DNA of 64,000 nucleotides from Streptomyces sp. WAC 01529 (GTDB lineage Bacteria > Actinomycetota > Actinomycetes > Streptomycetales > Streptomycetaceae), in contig NZ_CP029617.1 of NCBI RefSeq assembly GCF_003945545.1, positions 7,343,001-7,407,000 on the forward strand. Direction: 5' to 3'. Of this stretch, positions 60,875 through 64,000 are shown piece by piece (position 1 is the stretch's first letter; every line of letters starts with the position of its first letter). Under the pieces are notes generated by a model. The model searched no databases. It was not told the origin of the DNA and saw only the letters and a program-made list of their open reading frames with translations. The translations under genes and the position numbers were made by a program.

Positions 60875-61653
60875 GCGCGCACCTCGCGCTCGCGCAGGCC
60901 TCGCGGGTCCACCACGTCCCGTATCAGCCGCAGCTCCTCGTCGGTCGGCTCGCGGGTGCACGGGACGCCGTCCTCCGGCACGGCGAGGGTGAAACCGGTG
61001 GCCTCGCGCACCTGGCCGAGCGTGACGCCCGGGTGCAGGGAGACCAGCCGCATCGCGTGATCCGGCGTCGCGAAGTCGAAGACGCCGAGGTCGGAGACGA
61101 CGCGGCGCAGATCGTGGAAGCGGGTCGCGGAAGGCCCCGCGGCGGCCGCGCTGTCGTAACCGACACCGCTGATCATGTCGACCTTCTCCACGAAGACCCG
61201 TGTCGAATGCCTCGGGATCCAGTAACTCACCGGGTTGTTGATCGTGTTGGCGGGGGCGCCTCGCACGCCGAGCAGCTGCCGCCGCGGACGCTCCCAGTCG
61301 CCGACGCAGGAGATGTTCTGATTCCCGAAGCGGTCGATCTGGCTGGCGCCCATCATCACGTGCCGCCGCCCGCCCATCACCATCGTCAGATGCCTGCGGT
61401 ACGGAAGCCAGCCCTCCGTCACGCTCGACGCGGCGCCCACGGCAGGCACATCGCCGATCAGCAGCGCCTCGCCGTCCGTGAGCAGCAGCTCGGGGGCGAA
61501 GGTCAGCTTCGCCAGGCGCGCCCCGATGGCCGGGACCGTGCCCATGGGGGACGCGAGGATCTCGCCGTCGCCGCGCCAGGCCTCGGCGCAGGCGACCACG
61601 CAGTACTCGGCACGGGTGGTGGTCCGCCCCCTCGTCGCACCGGTCTGCGTCAT
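60871..61653 (-). CDS. ipdB: IpdB, beta subunit of the COCHEA-CoA hydrolase
   Basis: 260 aa CoA-transferase family I beta-type fold. Segments GTVPAIGARLAKLTFAPELLLTDGEA and MMGASQIDRFGNQNISCVGDW are typical. IpdAB look like CoA transferases but act as a ring-opening hydrolase on the last steroid ring. The start ATG overlaps the IpdA stop (ATGA), which also argues for a heteromer. Confidence 0.9.
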   Translation of the reverse strand: MTQTGATRGRTTTRAEYCVVACAEAWRGDGEILASPMGTVPAIGARLAKLTFAPELLLTDGEALLIGDVPAVGAASSVTEGWLPYRRHLTMVMGGRRHVMMGASQIDRFGNQNISCVGDWERPRRQLLGVRGAPANTINNPVSYWIPRHSTRVFVEKVDMISGVGYDSAAAAGPSATRFHDLRRVVSDLGVFDFATPDHAMRLVSLHPGVTLGQVREATGFTLAVPEDGVPCTREPTDEELRLIRDVVDPRGLREREVRA

Positions 61654-62618
61654 CGCTGCTCCTTGTGCCAGGCCTGGACGGCCAGTTGGTAGTCCTGCTC
61701 GGTGCCGGCGAGGAAGCGGTCACGGAAGGCGCCCCACGCCTCGGGGTCGGCCGCGGCGGTGGCGTACGCCTTCTGGAAGGGCTCGTCGCGGCCGTAGTCG
61801 GGCGCGCAGGACGTGAAGTGCGCGCCCTTGGGCGTCTCGGTCACGCCCGTCACCGCGTGCCGGGAGATCAGCATCGTCTGGGGCGCCGCGTGCGCGGTGA
61901 GCTGCCCGGAGTCGACGATCCGCTCGCACGAGACGTACGCGCTGTCGGAGGCCTCGCAGAACAGGTCGTCGAAGTAGGGGTCGGGGCCCAGATACTGGCC
62001 GTTGCCGAAACGGTCGGCGCGGTTCATGTGCACCAGCGCCGCGTCCATGCGCAGGGCGGGCACGGCGACCAGCTCCTCGCCGTCCTCGTACGGCGAAGTG
62101 ACCGTACGCAGCCGGGGGTTGACCCGCATGACGTCCGAACCGAGGCCCGCGCGGATCGGCAGGAACGGCAGCCGCTGGGCGCCCGCGGTGAGGCCCTGCA
62201 TGAACATCGCCTCGTCCAGCTCGACGAGTTCGAGGGCGCCACGCTCGCGTGCCGCGCGGAAATGCGGCTCCAGGGGGATCGAGTCGAGGGTCGTGAACGC
62301 CGTGATCAGCTTGCGGACACGGCCCGCCTCGGCGAGCAGACCGACGTCCGGGCCGCCGTACGACACGACGGTCAGGTCCGTGACATCGGACCGCAGCAGC
62401 GCGCGCACCAGTGCCATCGGCTTGCGCCGCGAGCCCCAGCCGCCGATGCCGAGAGTCATCCCGCTCTCCAGGCGCCCCACGATCTCGTCGGGCGTCATCA
62501 CCTTGCCCGGCCGCACCCCACCCATCGCCCCCATGCCTGCCCGCACCTCACCCGTCGCCCCCATGCCTGCCCATGCCTCACCCGTCGCCGCCGAGGCCGT
62601 CCGTGCCGTGTGGGTCAT
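61650..62618 (-). CDS. ipdA: IpdA, alpha subunit of the COCHEA-CoA hydrolase
   Basis: 322 aa. The family core begins VMTPDEIVGRLESGMTLGIGGWGSRRKPMALVRALLRSD, close to mycobacterial IpdA, and includes VELDEAMFMQG (the family Glu region), HMNRADRFGNGQY. The first 40 residues are an extra repeated stretch (TGEAWAGMGA, TGEVRAGMGA) coded by a 30-bp duplication; the real start may be a later Met in it. The ATG at 62618 overlaps the EchA20 stop (ATGA). Coupled with IpdB. Confidence 0.9.
   Translation of the reverse strand: MTHTARTASAATGEAWAGMGATGEVRAGMGAMGGVRPGKVMTPDEIVGRLESGMTLGIGGWGSRRKPMALVRALLRSDVTDLTVVSYGGPDVGLLAEAGRVRKLITAFTTLDSIPLEPHFRAARERGALELVELDEAMFMQGLTAGAQRLPFLPIRAGLGSDVMRVNPRLRTVTSPYEDGEELVAVPALRMDAALVHMNRADRFGNGQYLGPDPYFDDLFCEASDSAYVSCERIVDSGQLTAHAAPQTMLISRHAVTGVTETPKGAHFTSCAPDYGRDEPFQKAYATAAADPEAWGAFRDRFLAGTEQDYQLAVQAWHKEQR
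62521..62590 (-). repeat. 30-bp tandem repeat in the ipdA 5' end
   Basis: Two 30-base units (62521-62550, 62551-62580) and a partial third. They add ten-residue Gly/Met/Ala blocks to the IpdA N-terminus and keep the frame. Confidence 0.85.
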
Positions 62619-63370
62619 GCCCTGCCCTCCCCTTGCGTCCCGAAGTCCTCGCGGATGCGGTCGGCGAGGCCGCTGAGGTTCGCCTCGAAGGTGAAGCCCT
62701 GCTCGAAGCGGTAGCTGCGGTGGACGTCCACCGGGTCGATGCCGTTGATCGACGCCTTCGCGAACCGCAGCAGCGTGCCGTCCTTGCGGGCGATCTCCCG
62801 CGCCAGCTCCAGTGCCGCCTCGCGCAGTTCCGCGCGCGGGACGACCCGCCACACCGAACCGTGCGCGTGCAGCTCGGCGGCCGTCACCGTGCGCGAGGTG
62901 TAGTACAGCGCCCGCATCAGGTGCTGCGGGACCAGGCGGGCCAGATGGGTGGCCGCGCCCAGCGCGCCCCGGTCCAGCTCGGGCAGGCCGAAGGTGGCGT
63001 CCTCGCTCGCCACGATCGCGTCCGCGTTCCCCACGAGGCCTATGCCGCCGCCCAGGCAGAAGCCCTGCACTGCGGCGACCACCGGCACCTCGCAGTCGTA
63101 CACCGCCGAGAAGGCCGCGGAGCAGCCGCGGTTGGCGCCGATCAGCGCGTCGTGGCCGCTGTCGCGCCGCAGCTCCTTGATGTCCACGCCCGCGTTGAAC
63201 CCCCGGCCCTCGGCCGTCAGCACCACACAGCGCGTGCCGGGGTCGCGCCCCGCGGCGCGCACGGCGTCGGCCAGGTCGAACCACCCCTGCGCGGGAAGGG
63301 CGTTGACGGGCGGATGGTCGACCGTGACGACGGCCACGCCCTTGTCCGGGACGGAGGTGGAGACAGACAT
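62615..63370 (-). CDS. echA20: EchA20-like crotonase-fold ring hydrolase
   Basis: 251 aa crotonase. Oxyanion segments RGFNAGVDIKEL and GFCLGGGIGLVGNADAIVASEDATFGLPELDRGALGAATH are clear. EchA20 hydrolyses steroid ring D rather than hydrating an enoyl-CoA. ATG at 63370; first gene of the coupled echA20-ipdA-ipdB-ipdC operon. Operator at 63404-63421. Confidence 0.88.
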   Translation of the reverse strand: MSVSTSVPDKGVAVVTVDHPPVNALPAQGWFDLADAVRAAGRDPGTRCVVLTAEGRGFNAGVDIKELRRDSGHDALIGANRGCSAAFSAVYDCEVPVVAAVQGFCLGGGIGLVGNADAIVASEDATFGLPELDRGALGAATHLARLVPQHLMRALYYTSRTVTAAELHAHGSVWRVVPRAELREAALELAREIARKDGTLLRFAKASINGIDPVDVHRSYRFEQGFTFEANLSGLADRIREDFGTQGEGRA

Positions 63371-63403
63371 CAGAGGATCCGCTACCTTTCGACCACACGC
63401 CTT

Positions 63404-63421
63404 CAACCAAACATTTGTTAG
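63404..63421. promoter_or_regulatory. KstR2-type operator, echA20/SDR divergent promoter
   Basis: Minus strand reads CTAACAAATGTTTGGTTG, 16 of 18 bases as at 53926-53943. It is in the 68-base gap between divergent genes and so can control both. Confidence 0.75.
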
Positions 63422-63438
63422 TTGGAAAGGTAGCAGCG

Positions 63439-64000
63439 ATGACTGACACCCGACAGGTGGTCGTCGTCACCGGCGGCACCCGCGGCGTCGGCGCCGGAAT
63501 CGCCCGCGGCTTCCTCGCCGCCGGGGCGCGGGTCGTCGTCTGCGCCCGTAGAGCGCCCGACAGGCCCGTCGAAGCCGCGGGCGCCACCGCCGAGTTCCGC
63601 CCGCTAGACCTGCGGGACGCGCAGGCCGCCCAGGTCTTCTTCCGCGAAGTGGCCGCCGAGCACGGCAGGGTGGACGCCCTGGTGAACAACGCGGGCGGCA
63701 CACCCTTCGGCCTCCTCGCCGACACCGCCCCGGCCCGCCAGGCCAAGGTCGTCGAACTGAACCTGCTCGCCCCGCTGTACGCCTCGCTCGCCGCGTACGA
63801 CGTGATGCGCACCCAGGAGGCGGGCGGCAGCATCACGATGATCGGCAGCGTCAGCGGCACCCGGCCGTCCCCGGGCAGCGGTGCGTACGGCGCCGCGAAG
63901 GCCGGCCTGGAGAACCTCGCCCGGACCATGGCGGTCGAATGGGCGCCCTCCGTGCGGGTCAACACCGTCGTCCTCGGCCTCGCCCGCACCGAGAGCGCCC
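63439..64000 (+). CDS. SDR oxidoreductase of the steroid cluster (runs off the window)
   Basis: The visible 187 residues include NAD(P) motif VVTGGTRGVGAGIARGFLAAGA, VNNAGG and the active-site Ser in GSVSG with Tyr/Lys in GAYGAAKAGLE. Divergent from echA20 with the operator between, as Rv3549c is in M. tuberculosis. Probably part of the same regulon; its exact step is not known. ATG 63439; the frame is open at 64000. Confidence 0.86.
   Translation, partial: MTDTRQVVVVTGGTRGVGAGIARGFLAAGARVVVCARRAPDRPVEAAGATAEFRPLDLRDAQAAQVFFREVAAEHGRVDALVNNAGGTPFGLLADTAPARQAKVVELNLLAPLYASLAAYDVMRTQEAGGSITMIGSVSGTRPSPGSGAYGAAKAGLENLARTMAVEWAPSVRVNTVVLGLARTESA

Overview
The window is about 72-74 percent G+C with dense, mostly short-gapped genes, GTG starts, several probable leaderless genes, Tat-type secreted enzymes, a LuxR-LAL regulator, a DasR-like (dre) operator and DUF2510 proteins. 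This is typical of a Streptomyces chromosome. No rRNA, phage, conjugation or CRISPR locus is seen. The genes were called by reading translated sequence and family motifs; no database was searched.

Layout. 1-1100: end of a DUF2254 membrane protein and tRNA-Leu(GAG). 1153-7165: a minus-strand operon for trans-4-hydroxy-L-proline catabolism (three-subunit D-hydroxyproline dehydrogenase, DapA-like deaminase, hydroxyproline epimerase, FCD-type GntR regulator). 7264-9465: divergent AraC regulator and Fsr-like MFS exporter. 9641-11986: secreted M9 collagenase, so collagen cleavage and hydroxyproline use sit side by side. 12013-13524: NagZ with a dre-like site upstream. 13748-20327: a tight five-gene minus-strand operon (radical SAM/SPASM enzyme, alpha/beta-hydrolase fused to a DegT aminotransferase, LuxC-like acyl reductase, LuxE/PaaK-like ligase, PhyH oxygenase). 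It looks like an undescribed small-molecule pathway and is the best candidate for a new system here. 20466-24586: a Clp_N/HTH protein with a double operator, then a large LAL regulator.

24701-33544: reductase/CMD pair, cholesterol oxidase, LysR and mycothiol-isomerase-like genes, orphan cytochrome b (qcrB paralogue), metallophosphoesterase and vWA protein. 33555-37300: membrane-anchored Mrr-like nuclease, an XRE-TetR double-HTH regulator with a perfect operator, then a decayed zone (BKACE remnant, ISKra4-type transposase remnant, lipoprotein, gene tail). 37359-51393: MHS transporter, GH4 glucosidase, small metabolic genes, Tat-exported phospholipase C, LURP-one protein, PAP2/DMT operon opposite a TetR gene with a striking operator array, DUF2510 membrane protein, AnmK.

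51726-64000: a cluster matching the mycobacterial KstR2 regulon for steroid C/D-ring (HIP) degradation: two FadE proteins, IpdF-like SDR, KstR2, FadA6, then IpdC, IpdB, IpdA, EchA20 and a divergent SDR cut by the window end. The two divergent promoters carry nearly the same 18-bp operator. A LAL-type ATPase lacking its DNA-binding domain lies in the middle. Together with cholesterol oxidase, phospholipase C, collagenase and hydroxyproline catabolism, the window suggests an organism able to use animal-tissue or steroid-rich matter.
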